This document shows, in pieces, positions 1 to 9,413 of a stretch of 64,000 nt of DNA. Location: the NCBI GenBank assembly GCA_965247975.1, contig OZ252050.1, forward strand, positions 806,001-870,000, read 5' to 3'. Below the pieces are notes generated by a model. It was not told the origin of the DNA. It did not search any database and saw only the letters and a list, made by a program, of their open reading frames with translations. The stretch is from Taishania sp965247975 (lineage in GTDB: Bacteria; Bacteroidota; Bacteroidia; Flavobacteriales_D; Crocinitomicaceae). The first letter of the stretch is position 1, and each line of letters opens with the position of its first letter. A program made the position numbers and the translations under genes.

Positions 1-48
1 AGATCACTTTCAAGCCATTGCTCAACGAAAATCGTTCGAATTTTATCA

Positions 49-1002
49 TTAAAATTGAAATTTTAAAGTGTTTTGTTCTGCTTTTGCAACATTAAATTCT
101 TCTATTATTTCAGCGACAATATCGACAGCTGGTTTTATATCGGAAATGATTCCAGAAACCTGACCAATTTCTAATTCTCCTTCCACCAAATCGCCTTCAA
201 ACATACCTTTTTTTGCGCGTCCACGCCCTAAGATTTCTTTCAGTTCATCATCCGTCGCACAATTTTGATAGGCAGTCATGACTTCATCGAAAAATGCATT
301 TTTCAACAATCGCACTGGAGTCAATTCTTTCAATGTGAGCAAGGTATCGCCTTCTTTTGCATCAACTACACTTTTCTTGAAATTGATGTGTGCACTTGAT
401 TCTGGCGTGGCTACAAATCGACTTCCAATTTGAACCGCATCTGCTCCTAGATTCATGGCAGCAAGCATTCCTCGACCTGTTCCAATTCCTCCAGCCGCAA
501 TCAAGGGAATAGAAATTTCTTTCGCAACCATTGGAATGAGACAAAATGTGGTTGTTTCGTCACGACCATTGTGCCCACCTGCTTCAAAACCTTCCGCAAC
601 AATGGCATCAACGCCTGCTTCTTGCGCTTTTAGAGCAAATTTTAGACTTGAAACAACATGCACTACTTTGATTCCGTGATTTTTCAAATGCGCTGTCCAT
701 GTTTTTGGATTGCCCGCTGATGTAAATACAATAGGAACTTGATGTTTTATAATCGTTTCAACGTGTTTATCGATGTCAGGATACAACATAGGTAAATTTA
801 CTGCAAACGGTTTTGACGTGGCTGATTTGCATTTGCGAATTTGTTCATCCAGCACTTCTGGATACATGGAACCTGATCCAATGATGCCAAGTCCACCAGC
901 ATTTGAAACAGCCGAAGCAAGCTCCCAACCTGAGCACCAAATCATTCCCGCTTGAATAATTGGATATTGAATTTGAAAGAGTGTTGTAATTCTATTTTTC
1001 AT
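49..1002 (-). CDS. FMN-dependent nitronate monooxygenase / FabK-like oxidoreductase
   Basis: This 317-residue protein belongs to the 2-nitropropane dioxygenase/nitronate monooxygenase TIM-barrel family, which also includes FabK enoyl-ACP reductases. Seen in the sequence: the N-terminal QAGM segment (residues 17-20), the family hallmark GFEAGGHNG (138-146), and the glycine-rich FMN-phosphate motif AAGGIGTG (169-176). The protein is expected to be cytoplasmic, oxidising alkyl nitronates or reducing enoyl substrates with FMN. The sequence does not decide the substrate. No signal peptide is visible. The gene stands alone on the minus strand, divergent from the large surface protein downstream of 1.1 kb. 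A paralogue lies at 25872-26849. Family assignment is firm, the precise reaction is not. Confidence 0.88.
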   Translation of the reverse strand: MKNRITTLFQIQYPIIQAGMIWCSGWELASAVSNAGGLGIIGSGSMYPEVLDEQIRKCKSATSKPFAVNLPMLYPDIDKHVETIIKHQVPIVFTSAGNPKTWTAHLKNHGIKVVHVVSSLKFALKAQEAGVDAIVAEGFEAGGHNGRDETTTFCLIPMVAKEISIPLIAAGGIGTGRGMLAAMNLGADAVQIGSRFVATPESSAHINFKKSVVDAKEGDTLLTLKELTPVRLLKNAFFDEVMTAYQNCATDDELKEILGRGRAKKGMFEGDLVEGELEIGQVSGIISDIKPAVDIVAEIIEEFNVAKAEQNTLKFQF

Positions 1003-1136
1003 GCATTTGAAGAGATGTACGAAGTTAGTAAAAAAGTGACTAGGATTTTTCTTGCTTCATTTATTTAGCAACTTTGAGTTGTTGAAATGCGTCTTTAGAA
1101 AATATTCTTTACTTTAGTAAAATGTTGGGGCATCTT

Positions 1137-4100
1137 ATGAAAAATTGGTTCTTAAGTCTTTTGTGTGGTTTTAGCATTTTTTCTTTTGGTCAAGAAATAG
1201 AACATGCTCACTCAATTCTTCATTCATTTATTGAGAATAAAGGTCAATGGGACAATAACGTTTTGTTTATGTCGAAGTTTGATGGGGGGAATTTGTGGGT
1301 TCAACAAAACAAATTTGTATTTCACTTGCAAGATTTTTCTGAAATGCATAATGCGCACGGGAATTTTAGCTACAGGCAAGATGAGAAGCGAAGCCAACAA
1401 CCAACACAAACGGTGGTACATCTTAATTTTTTAGGGTCAAATCGCGTGGATTTGATCGAAAAAAGTGAACCTACAAGGCAATATTACAATTACATTCTCG
1501 GTCAAGATAAATCGAAGTGGGTTGGGGATGTAAGAGGTTACTCAGAAGCAACCATGAAGAATTTGTATGCTGGCATAGATTTGAAAATCATTGAACATGA
1601 ACTTGAGTTGAAATATGAGTTTCATGTAAAGCCAAACGTTTCACCTTCTTCAATACTACTGCAATTTGTTGGTCAAGAAAAACTGGATATTGATAAAAAA
1701 GGCAATTTGAGAATTTCAACTGCTTTGGGTCAAATCATCGAAGAGAAACCTTATGCTTATCAAATTAGAAATGGAAGAATCGAAGAAGTTGCTTGTGCAT
1801 TCAGACTTAAGGATAATCAAGTTTCTTTTGAACTTGGAAGCTATGACTCGAATGTGGAATTGATTATTGACCCTGTTTTGATTTTTGCAACGTATGCAGG
1901 ATCTGTAACGGACAATTTTGGAATGACTGCAACCTATGCGAGCGACGGATCAGCATATTCGGGTGGAACAATTTACGGAAATGCTTACCCAACTCCAGAT
2001 AACAATGCTTATGATGTAAATTCAAACTTTACCGTTGCCAATAACCTCACTTACGGAATAACAGATGTTTTTTTGTCTAAATATGCGGCTGATGGTACCT
2101 CAATGATTTGGACAACTTTTTTAGGTGGTGGAGATGCAAACCAAGGCACCGAGACAATCCATAGTTTAATCGCCGATAAATTTGATAATGTGTATTTGTA
2201 TGGCGCAACTTCTAGCACTGATTTTCCGATGCAAAATGCGTTTCAATCAACCCATGGTGGCGGAGTTGCAAACAGCAATTATTATCAAAATGGGGTTTAT
2301 TTCACGAATCAAGGTACTGATATTTATGTATCTAAGATTTCTGCCAATGGTCAAAGTTTGCTTGGTTCAACCTATATTGGAGGTTCAGGAAATGACGGAG
2401 TGAATTACATTTTAAGCAGTGGAATTTATAACTCGGCAGCATCTTATGATTCGTTGACAAGAAATTATGGAGATCAATTTCGCGGCGAAGTCATGCTTGA
2501 TACTTTGGGTAATTGCTTAATTGCCTCTTGCACAAGATCGTCGAATTTCCCAACATTAAATGCATTTCAGCCTACAATTGCAGGTGGACAAGATGGAGTT
2601 ATTTTTAAATTGAATTCGAATTTATCGAGCATGATTTGGTCAAGCTATTACGGTGGCTCAAACAATGATGCATGTTATTCGGTGAAGTTGGATTCGGCTC
2701 AAAATGTCATTTTTTCTGGAGGAACAAGTTCCACTAATTTAGCTGGAATGAATGGTTGGCAGACGTCATACAATGGTGGATCAGCGGATGGATTTGTTGT
2801 TAAGTTATTACCAAATGGTTCTGGCATTACAGCAGCTTCTTACATCGGAACATCCAATTATGATCAATCTTTTTTTGTTGAAGTAAATAGAAATAGTGAA
2901 GTTTATTTGATTGGACAATCCATAGGCGGGAATTTTCCAGTTATTAATTCTGGTTATTCAAATCCAGGAAGCAGTCAGTTTATTGTTAAGTTAAATGCGA
3001 ATTTGTCTGCTGTTCTAAATTCAACCGTTTTTGGCAGTGGTTCTCCGGGTATAAATATTTCGCCAGCTGCTTTTTTGGTTGATATTTGTGGTAATGTTTA
3101 CGTTTCTGGATGGGGTGCAAATTTATTACTTAACACGCCAATGAGCGGAATGCCTGTGACTGCAGATGCATTTCAACCAAACGCTCCTAATGGATTTGAT
3201 TTTTATTTATTCGTACTAAAGCGCGATTTCTCTGACATTCTTTATGGTTCTTATCTTGGTGGTGTCAACGCACGAGAGCATGTTGATGGAGGAACAAGTC
3301 GCTTCGACAAAAACGGAGTTGTTTATCAATCTGTTTGTGGTGGATGTGGCGGATTTAGTGATTTTCCGACAACACCTGGCGCTCATTCGAATAACAACTT
3401 AAGTTCAAATTGCAACAACATTCTTTTCAAATTTGACTTTGAACTCATCCCAAAAGCAGAATTTACCATTGACGACAATCTTGGTTGCGCTTCGTTTACA
3501 GTGACTTTTGAGAATACTTCTTCTGATTCAGATTCTTATTTATGGGATTTTGGAAATGGAAATACAAGTTCAACGATTTATGAACCAACAATAACATATA
3601 ATTCTCCAGGAACGTATCAAGTTTATCTCTACGTAACGGATAGCATTTGCTTGTTGACGGATACAGCCGAAATAACGATAACAGTTACAGATAGCTTAGA
3701 GTTAACTACCTCAATCGATTTGGAATTATGTGTTCCAACTGAAGTAACGATGACCGCATTTACAAATGGTTCGGGAAGCAATTTCATTTGGTCCGATAAT
3801 ATCAATTTCACAAATATTTTGAATTCAGATCAAAGCGATTCAACACTAACGATTACACCAACTGAACCAACAACCTATTATGTTCAAGTTTCGAATCCGG
3901 GGTGTGTTAAAATAGATAGTGTCGTGGTTGACTTTATTGGTTCGGCATTGACATTGTCCGGAAATACAACAATATGCTTGGGAGAAACAACAACGATAAC
4001 AGCCACAAACTCAAATGCGTCCATTACATTCACATATATTTGGACTCCAAGTGCATCTGTGGTGAGTGGTCAAGGCAGTAACCAAGTTGTGATCAATCCA

Positions 4101-4706
4101 ACAAGTTCCGAGTATATTTTTGTCACAGCTTCTTCTTCTAACGGTTGCGTTGTTGAAGACTCTATTTTAGTGAATGTAGGAAATGTAAATGGCGCTGCGA
4201 TAGCTAGTGCTTCTTCGTATATCATACCAGAAGGCGGTTCAGTGGAATTGTATGGTGCTCCAAGCGGTTACTCCTACCAATGGATTGACCCAACTACTGT
4301 TGCGAATCCAACAGCTCAAAACACGAGCGCCGTTCTTGAGCAAACAACATTGTTTCAATTGATTGTTTCTGATGGAATTTGCACTAAATCGGATACAGTT
4401 TTAGTAAAAACATTTCCGTTTGTTTGCGATGATCCTTACGTTTTTGTTCCAAGTGGATTTACACCTAATAACGATGGTGAGAATGATGTTCTTTATGCTT
4501 ATGGAGCAATGATTGAGAAAATGATATTTAGAATTTTTGATCGTTGGGGAGAATTGGTTTTTGAGACAGATAATCGCCACATTGGTTGGAATGGAACGTT
4601 TAAGGGAAAAGACCTCGATCCAGATGTTTATGACTATTACCTTGAAGTGGATTGCATAGGTGGTCTGACGAATATCATCAAGGGAAATGTTACGTTGATG
4701 AAGTAA
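1137..4706 (+). CDS. Large T9SS surface protein: beta-propeller (SBBP), PKD and gliding-motility C-terminal domains
   Basis: A secreted protein of about 1190 residues. The ATG at 1137 is preferred over 1122 because it starts directly at a signal peptide (MKNWFLSLLCGFSIFSFG). After it comes an ENKGQW-containing N-terminal domain of the type found in Bacteroidota propeller proteins. Repeated blades follow at about residues 260-790, with SBBP-like patterns such as STYIGGSGNDG and SSYYGGSNNDA. A PKD-like domain (SYLWDFGNGNTSS) and Ig-like segments come next. The last 85 or so residues (SGFTPNNDGENDV ... IFDRWGELVF) match the gliding-motility-associated CHU_C type-B T9SS sorting domain. It is probably exported to the cell surface or medium, perhaps as an adhesin. 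Its function cannot be read from sequence. Immediately downstream lies a tandem repeat array. Confidence 0.88.
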   Translation: MKNWFLSLLCGFSIFSFGQEIEHAHSILHSFIENKGQWDNNVLFMSKFDGGNLWVQQNKFVFHLQDFSEMHNAHGNFSYRQDEKRSQQPTQTVVHLNFLGSNRVDLIEKSEPTRQYYNYILGQDKSKWVGDVRGYSEATMKNLYAGIDLKIIEHELELKYEFHVKPNVSPSSILLQFVGQEKLDIDKKGNLRISTALGQIIEEKPYAYQIRNGRIEEVACAFRLKDNQVSFELGSYDSNVELIIDPVLIFATYAGSVTDNFGMTATYASDGSAYSGGTIYGNAYPTPDNNAYDVNSNFTVANNLTYGITDVFLSKYAADGTSMIWTTFLGGGDANQGTETIHSLIADKFDNVYLYGATSSTDFPMQNAFQSTHGGGVANSNYYQNGVYFTNQGTDIYVSKISANGQSLLGSTYIGGSGNDGVNYILSSGIYNSAASYDSLTRNYGDQFRGEVMLDTLGNCLIASCTRSSNFPTLNAFQPTIAGGQDGVIFKLNSNLSSMIWSSYYGGSNNDACYSVKLDSAQNVIFSGGTSSTNLAGMNGWQTSYNGGSADGFVVKLLPNGSGITAASYIGTSNYDQSFFVEVNRNSEVYLIGQSIGGNFPVINSGYSNPGSSQFIVKLNANLSAVLNSTVFGSGSPGINISPAAFLVDICGNVYVSGWGANLLLNTPMSGMPVTADAFQPNAPNGFDFYLFVLKRDFSDILYGSYLGGVNAREHVDGGTSRFDKNGVVYQSVCGGCGGFSDFPTTPGAHSNNNLSSNCNNILFKFDFELIPKAEFTIDDNLGCASFTVTFENTSSDSDSYLWDFGNGNTSSTIYEPTITYNSPGTYQVYLYVTDSICLLTDTAEITITVTDSLELTTSIDLELCVPTEVTMTAFTNGSGSNFIWSDNINFTNILNSDQSDSTLTITPTEPTTYYVQVSNPGCVKIDSVVVDFIGSALTLSGNTTICLGETTTITATNSNASITFTYIWTPSASVVSGQGSNQVVINPTSSEYIFVTASSSNGCVVEDSILVNVGNVNGAAIASASSYIIPEGGSVELYGAPSGYSYQWIDPTTVANPTAQNTSAVLEQTTLFQLIVSDGICTKSDTVLVKTFPFVCDDPYVFVPSGFTPNNDGENDVLYAYGAMIEKMIFRIFDRWGELVFETDNRHIGWNGTFKGKDLDPDVYDYYLEVDCIGGLTNIIKGNVTLMK

Positions 4707-4743
4707 GATTGGATTAATATTTCTCCGATTCTTTAAGTTCTCC

Positions 4744-5293
4744 AAAATTTTAATCTTTTATGTTTTTAGAAGAAAGTCCTATTTCATTGGTTTGTAGGGT
4801 GATTTTCTAATTTCACATTATTGATTTCAATCGAATTTCATTGATTTCATTTTCACCCCAAAATTTTAAACTTTTAATCTTTTATGTTTTTAGAAGAAAG
4901 CCCTATTTCATTGGGTTGTAGCGCGAGTTTCTAATTTCACAATGTTGATTTCACTTAAATTTCATTGATTTAATTTTCACCCTAAAATTTTAAACTTTTA
5001 ATCTTTTATGTTTTTAGAAGAAAGTTCTATTTCATTCGTTTGTAGCACAAGTTTCTAATTTCACATTATTAATTTCAATTGAATTTTTTTGTTTTCACTT
5101 GCCCCCAAAAATTTTAAACTTTTAATCTTTTATGTTTTTAGAATAAAGCTCTATTTCATTGGTTTGTAGCGCGAGTTTCAAATTTCACAATGTTGATTTC
5201 ACTTAAATTTCATTGATTTCATTTTCACCCCAAAATTTTAAACTTTTAATCTTTTATGTTTTTAGAAGAAAGCCCTATTTCATTGGTTTGTAG
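4744..5293. repeat. 124-bp tandem repeat array, about 4.5 units
   Basis: The 707-bp gap between the surface-protein gene and the M42 peptidase gene is mostly a tandem array. The anchor AAAATTTTAAAC occurs at 4860, 4984, 5108 and 5232, an exact 124-bp spacing. A first unit starting at 4744 lacks 8 bp (116 bp long), and the last unit breaks off near 5293 after TTGGTTTGTAG. Each unit contains CTTTTATGTTTTTAGAAGAA, then CTATTTCATT, a variable GTAGNNNGAGTTTC segment and a T-rich tail rich in TTTCATTGATTTCA. Units differ by scattered substitutions, and alternate units look most alike. No open reading frame runs through the array. It is noncoding and its role is unknown. Confidence 0.92.
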
Positions 5294-5413
5294 AATGTGT
5301 ACAATAACTCTACACCATTTGGAAGGTTCTTTCATTAAGATTAAAAGCACATTGGAATTCATTACAAACAAAATTTTCGCGATATTTAACCTGAAAAAAT
5401 TCAAACCCATTCC

Positions 5414-6490
5414 ATGAAATACACCATCAAAAAAGAAGCACTAAAATTTTTAGAAAATTACTTAAACAATCCTTCACCAACTGGTTTTGAATCGGAAGGA
5501 CAAAAGCTGTGGTTGGAGTACACCAAACCATTTGTAGATGAGTATTTTACAGACAATTATGGAACGGTTGTTGGCGTAATCAATCCAAAAGCTGAATACA
5601 AAGTTGTCATTGAGGCACATGCCGATGAAATTTCTTGGTTCGTGCATTACATCACAAAAGATGGATTCATTTATTTGCGCAGAAATGGCGGATCAGACCA
5701 CATGATTGCTCCTTCAAAAAGGGTAAACATACATACCGACAAAGGAATTGTGAAAGGAGTTTTTGGTTGGCCAGCAATTCATACCCGTCAAGTAAAAGAC
5801 GATGCGCCAAGTATGAAAAATATTTTTCTCGACGTGGGTTGTTCCACGGATGAAGAAGTTGGAAAGCTCGGAATTCATGTTGGTTGTGTTGTCACTTTCG
5901 AAGACGAATTCATGATCATGAACAAGAACCGCTTCGTCGGTCGTGCACTCGATAATCGCATGGGTGGTTTTATGATTGCCGAGGTGGCTCGACTTTTAAA
6001 AGAATCAAAAACAAAAATCCCTTTCGGTTTATACATCGTAAATTCAGTTCAAGAGGAAGTTGGTTTGCGTGGTGCTGAGATGATTTCTCGCAAAATTAAA
6101 CCAAATGTTGCTATAATTACCGATGTTTGCCACGATACGCACACACCAATGATCGATAAAATTGAGAACGGAGATTTGAAATCTGGATTGGGTCCGGTAT
6201 TAACTTATGGTCCTGCAGTCCAAAATAATTTGTTGAAAGAAGTAATTGCTGTAGCAGAAAAAAATAAAATTCCATTTCAACGTGCAGCAGCTTCACGCGC
6301 AACAGGAACCGACACCGATGCATTCGCCTATTCTGCGGAAGGAGTTCCATCTGTGCTTATTTCTTTGCCTTTGCGCTACATGCATACAACAGTAGAAATG
6401 TGCGTGAAAGAAGATGTTGAGAATACGATTTTATTGATGTTTCATACCTTAACAGCCATGAAAGAAAAAGATTATCGGTATGTGAAGTGA
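5414..6490 (+). CDS. M42 family metallopeptidase (glutamyl aminopeptidase/endoglucanase-type)
   Basis: A 358-residue cytoplasmic aminopeptidase of MEROPS family M42, a two-metal enzyme that usually forms dodecameric TET-like particles and trims peptides. Visible metal and catalytic elements: EAHADE (His69, Asp71), the bridging Asp in RALDNRMGG, the tandem Glu of VQEEVGLRGAE, an Asp in ITDVCHD, and a late His in PLRYMHTTVE. Length is normal for the family. There is no signal peptide. The gene follows the tandem repeat array and is followed by an unrelated membrane-type gene, so it is probably monocistronic. Confidence 0.9.
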   Translation: MKYTIKKEALKFLENYLNNPSPTGFESEGQKLWLEYTKPFVDEYFTDNYGTVVGVINPKAEYKVVIEAHADEISWFVHYITKDGFIYLRRNGGSDHMIAPSKRVNIHTDKGIVKGVFGWPAIHTRQVKDDAPSMKNIFLDVGCSTDEEVGKLGIHVGCVVTFEDEFMIMNKNRFVGRALDNRMGGFMIAEVARLLKESKTKIPFGLYIVNSVQEEVGLRGAEMISRKIKPNVAIITDVCHDTHTPMIDKIENGDLKSGLGPVLTYGPAVQNNLLKEVIAVAEKNKIPFQRAAASRATGTDTDAFAYSAEGVPSVLISLPLRYMHTTVEMCVKEDVENTILLMFHTLTAMKEKDYRYVK

Positions 6491-6600
6491 GGTTGACGTA
6501 GATCTTGATTTTCAAAAATCTATCATTTTGAGAATTGTTAAAATTTAAAAGATCAACAACATTTTTGAACCTCGTAGCGTTCTTCAAAGAAACGTCTTTT

Positions 6601-7269
6601 ATGAAATGGTTCTCGACAATGCTCGTCTTTCTCTTTTCGTTCAACTTCTTTTCACAGGAAATGAAAGCTGAAAAGAAATTTCATTTTGGTGGCATAGCTC
6701 AGCTGATGGGAGTTACCTATGATAACGTGGCTCTAAACGCAACGCTTTTTGGAGAAATCAAAAATCATCAGCTTGGAATTGGTTCGCATTACGATTTTTT
6801 CAATCGTCCTAAATCTCAATTCGGTTCAAACAATAGTGAAACAAATTTAAATTCAGGTAATTTGGATATTTATTACCGTTTTTATGCTATAAATAAAGGT
6901 GATCGTTTTCGAACTTTTGTTCAGCTAACTGGAAGATTTGATTTTTTGAAGGAGGAATCTAATTTTGTTACAATTCCTAATGCTGATCAGCAATTAGCAT
7001 ACGGCCCAATATTTTCTTCAAGTTATAGCGCTCGAGGGAATTATTCAGAATCGAATATTGGAGTTTTTTTAGGAATTGGCGAAGAATTTAAGATTGTGAA
7101 AGGATTTTTCGCGAATGCACAATTGGCATTTGGAATCAAAACCTATAAATCAAGATATAATATCCAAAACCTAGAAACAAATTTAACGACCTATAACTAC
7201 AGTAAAAATTATCTTGACATCAAAAGTTTTGCATTACTCGGTTCCATTGGAGTTGGTTACCGATTCTGA
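6601..7269 (+). CDS. Predicted outer-membrane beta-barrel-like protein
   Basis: A 222-residue protein if started at the ATG at 6601, which opens on a clear signal peptide (MKWFSTMLVFLFSFNFFSQE). The upstream in-frame extension uses TTG and would bury that signal. The mature part alternates aromatic and polar residues in strand-like segments and ends in an aromatic residue (GVGYRF), as small Bacteroidota outer-membrane barrel proteins do. I do not recognise a specific family. The position between a peptidase and an ABC-F gene gives no functional clue. Confidence 0.6.
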   Translation: MKWFSTMLVFLFSFNFFSQEMKAEKKFHFGGIAQLMGVTYDNVALNATLFGEIKNHQLGIGSHYDFFNRPKSQFGSNNSETNLNSGNLDIYYRFYAINKGDRFRTFVQLTGRFDFLKEESNFVTIPNADQQLAYGPIFSSSYSARGNYSESNIGVFLGIGEEFKIVKGFFANAQLAFGIKTYKSRYNIQNLETNLTTYNYSKNYLDIKSFALLGSIGVGYRF

Positions 7270-7342
7270 AACTAGTTTTCTAGTTGACTTTTAAATCGTC
7301 TAATCCATACATTTACCTGTCTCATCCCATCAATCCTTTTGC

Positions 7343-7351
7343 TATCTTTGC
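7343..7351 (+). promoter_or_regulatory. Bacteroidota -7 promoter element upstream of ABC-F gene
   Basis: TATCTTTGC matches the Bacteroidota sigma-A -7 consensus TAnnTTTG and ends 20 bp before the ABC-F ATG. No convincing TTG -33 element is seen at the usual spacing. Confidence 0.6.
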
Positions 7352-7370
7352 ACGCTCAAAAATAGGATAA

Positions 7371-9002
7371 ATGATTTCTGTAGATAATCTTGGGGTTGAA
7401 TTTGGGGGGAGAGTGTTGTTTAGTGATGTATCCTTTGTAATTAATGATACGGACAAAATTGCCCTTATGGGTAAAAATGGAGCTGGTAAATCTACTTTGC
7501 TAAAAATTTTGGCTGGCATTAATAAACCAAATCGAGGAGGAATTTCTGCTCCAAAAGATGCCATCATTGCTTATTTGCCTCAACATTTACTTACCGAAGA
7601 TAACTGTTCTGTTTTTGAAGAAACGTCCAAAGCATTTCAATCCATTTTTGCGATGAAAGATGAAATGGATCGTTTGAACAATGAATTGACTACCAGAACA
7701 GATTATGATTCGGACGATTATATGAAAATCATCGAGCAGGTTTCTGAATTGGGAGAGAAATATTATTCCATCGAAGAAATAAATTACGAAGCTGAAGTAG
7801 AAAAAGTGCTCCAAGGTCTTGGATTTTTGCGTTCTGATTTTACACGTTCAACTTCCGAATTTAGTGGTGGATGGCGCATGAGGATAGAACTTGCCAAAAT
7901 ATTACTCCAAAAACCAGATTTGATTTTACTCGATGAGCCTACCAATCACATGGACATTGATTCCATCGAATGGTTGGAAGATTTTTTAATCAATCAGGCA
8001 AAAGCCGTTGTTGTCATCTCGCACGATAGAGCGTTTGTCGATAACATCACAACCAGAACGATTGAAGTAACCATGGGTCGCATTTACGATTATAAAGCAA
8101 AATATTCCCATTATCTTGAATTGCGAAAAGATCGTCGTGCACAACAGCAAAAACAATACGACGAACAACAAAAATTTATCGCCGAGACAACCGATTTTAT
8201 TGAGCGCTTCAAAGGAACGTATTCCAAAACAAATCAAGTACAATCGCGTGTGAGGATGCTCGAAAAATTGGAGATTGTTGAAATTGATGAGGTGGATACT
8301 TCAGCGTTGAAATTAAAATTTGCACCTGCACCAAGATCAGGTACGTACCCAGTAGTTGTAACAGAACTTACAAAAAAATATGGGGATCATGTTGTTTTTG
8401 ACAAGGCGAATTTAGTGATTGAACGTGGTCAAAAAGTGGCCTTTGTTGGTAAAAATGGAGAAGGAAAATCAACCATGATTAAATCCATCATGAATGAAAT
8501 TCCATACGAAGGAAATTTAGAACTTGGGCATAATGTAAAAATCGGCTATTTTGCTCAAAATCAAGCGTCTTTGCTCGATGAAAATTTAACTGTTTTTGAA
8601 ACAATCGACAATATTGCCGAAGGAGAAATTCGGGGCAAAATCAAAGATTTATTAGGAGCATTTATGTTTGGTGGCGATGATTCTTCGAAGAAAGTGAAAA
8701 TGCTTTCTGGTGGCGAGAAAACGCGCTTGGCTATGATGAAATTGTTGCTCGAACCTGTAAACCTCTTAATTCTCGATGAGCCTACAAATCACCTCGATAT
8801 GAGAACCAAAGACATTATCAAAGATGCATTGAAAAGCTTCGACGGAACCTTAATTCTTGTTTCACACGACCGTGATTTTCTAGATGGTTTGGCTGAAAAA
8901 GTATTCGAATTTGGAAACAAACGAGTAAAAGAACATTTTGAAGACATCAAAGGATTCTTGGCCTTGAAAAAAATGGAGTCCTTGCGGGAAATTGAGAAAT
9001 AA
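7371..9002 (+). CDS. ABC-F family ATP-binding protein
   Basis: A 543-residue soluble ABC-F ATPase with two nucleotide-binding domains and no membrane segment. Domain 1 has Walker A GKNGAGKS (34-41), signature FSGGWRMRIELA and Walker B LILLDEPTNHMD. Domain 2 has GKNGEGKS, LSGGEKTRLA and LLILDEPTNHLD. The charged linker between them (RRAQQQKQYDEQQKF) is the interdomain helix that reaches into the ribosomal E site in characterised ABC-F proteins. It is probably a translation factor of the Uup/YbiT/EttA type. It lacks the long C-terminal extension of Uup. A resistance role is possible but not indicated. Confidence 0.93.
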   Translation: MISVDNLGVEFGGRVLFSDVSFVINDTDKIALMGKNGAGKSTLLKILAGINKPNRGGISAPKDAIIAYLPQHLLTEDNCSVFEETSKAFQSIFAMKDEMDRLNNELTTRTDYDSDDYMKIIEQVSELGEKYYSIEEINYEAEVEKVLQGLGFLRSDFTRSTSEFSGGWRMRIELAKILLQKPDLILLDEPTNHMDIDSIEWLEDFLINQAKAVVVISHDRAFVDNITTRTIEVTMGRIYDYKAKYSHYLELRKDRRAQQQKQYDEQQKFIAETTDFIERFKGTYSKTNQVQSRVRMLEKLEIVEIDEVDTSALKLKFAPAPRSGTYPVVVTELTKKYGDHVVFDKANLVIERGQKVAFVGKNGEGKSTMIKSIMNEIPYEGNLELGHNVKIGYFAQNQASLLDENLTVFETIDNIAEGEIRGKIKDLLGAFMFGGDDSSKKVKMLSGGEKTRLAMMKLLLEPVNLLILDEPTNHLDMRTKDIIKDALKSFDGTLILVSHDRDFLDGLAEKVFEFGNKRVKEHFEDIKGFLALKKMESLREIEK

Positions 9003-9407
9003 CACAAAGGACTAGGTCTAAATCAATCATTCCTTCATTTTTAATTCTTTAATGCATTTTGTGAACATTGTCAAGAAACGAACTATCTTATTGAATTTCA
9101 TTCCAATGCTCTGGATTCTTGTCAAGTTGTCATCCCCCTCCTCCCTGCTCTTTCGTTTGGTCTTCGAAAGTTCTACTTTCTCTTCCCTTCAAAGGGGGAA
9201 GTTTAAAATCAACTATTTTTGATTTTTAAAAATGTTCTGGTAAACTTACTGATAGCCAATAATTCTTTAATTGCTTAATTCTTCATTCCTTAATTCTTCA
9301 TCCATTCCTTCATTTTTTAGGAGTACAAGAATAAAACAGTATTTCCAAAATTGCGCGATGATTTTTGGTTAACTTAGACAATTATAATTAAGTTACTTAA
9401 ATATTAA
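9003..9407. other. 405-bp intergenic region with degenerate palindromic repeat and T-rich low-complexity tract
   Basis: No gene is seen here. Two structures stand out. At 9130-9201 there is a C-rich segment ending in the palindrome CTTCCCTTCAAAGGGGGAAG, which resembles the repeats flanking the DUF559 gene at 27.3-27.9 kb. At about 9260-9320 there is a low-complexity tract with the repeated word TTAATTCTTCATTCC. The last 60 bp before the next gene are AT-rich and probably hold its promoter. Confidence 0.6.
9130..9201. repeat. Degenerate palindromic repeat related to the 27.3/27.9 kb elements
   Basis: The segment begins GTCATCCCCCTCCTCC and ends with CTTCCCTTCAAAGGGGGAAG. The intact elements near the DUF559 gene combine GTCACCCTCCT with a CCTCCCTCAAGGGAGG palindrome in the same order. 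Here about 35 bp separate the two parts, so this looks like a decayed or divergent copy. The relationship is inferred by eye. Confidence 0.45.
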
Positions 9408-9413
9408 TTGTTT

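Noticed and set aside
4401..4745. 114-codon minus-strand frame across the surface-gene 3' end
   Set aside because: It covers the well-supported CHU_C domain on the other strand and shows no family features.
4744..5293. Possible CRISPR array
   Set aside because: Units are 124 bp and similar over almost their whole length, with no short repeat alternating with unique spacers, and no cas genes are nearby.
7371..9002. Antibiotic-resistance ABC-F protein
   Set aside because: The sequence shows no resistance-specific features and the locus is not mobile; a housekeeping translation factor is more likely.
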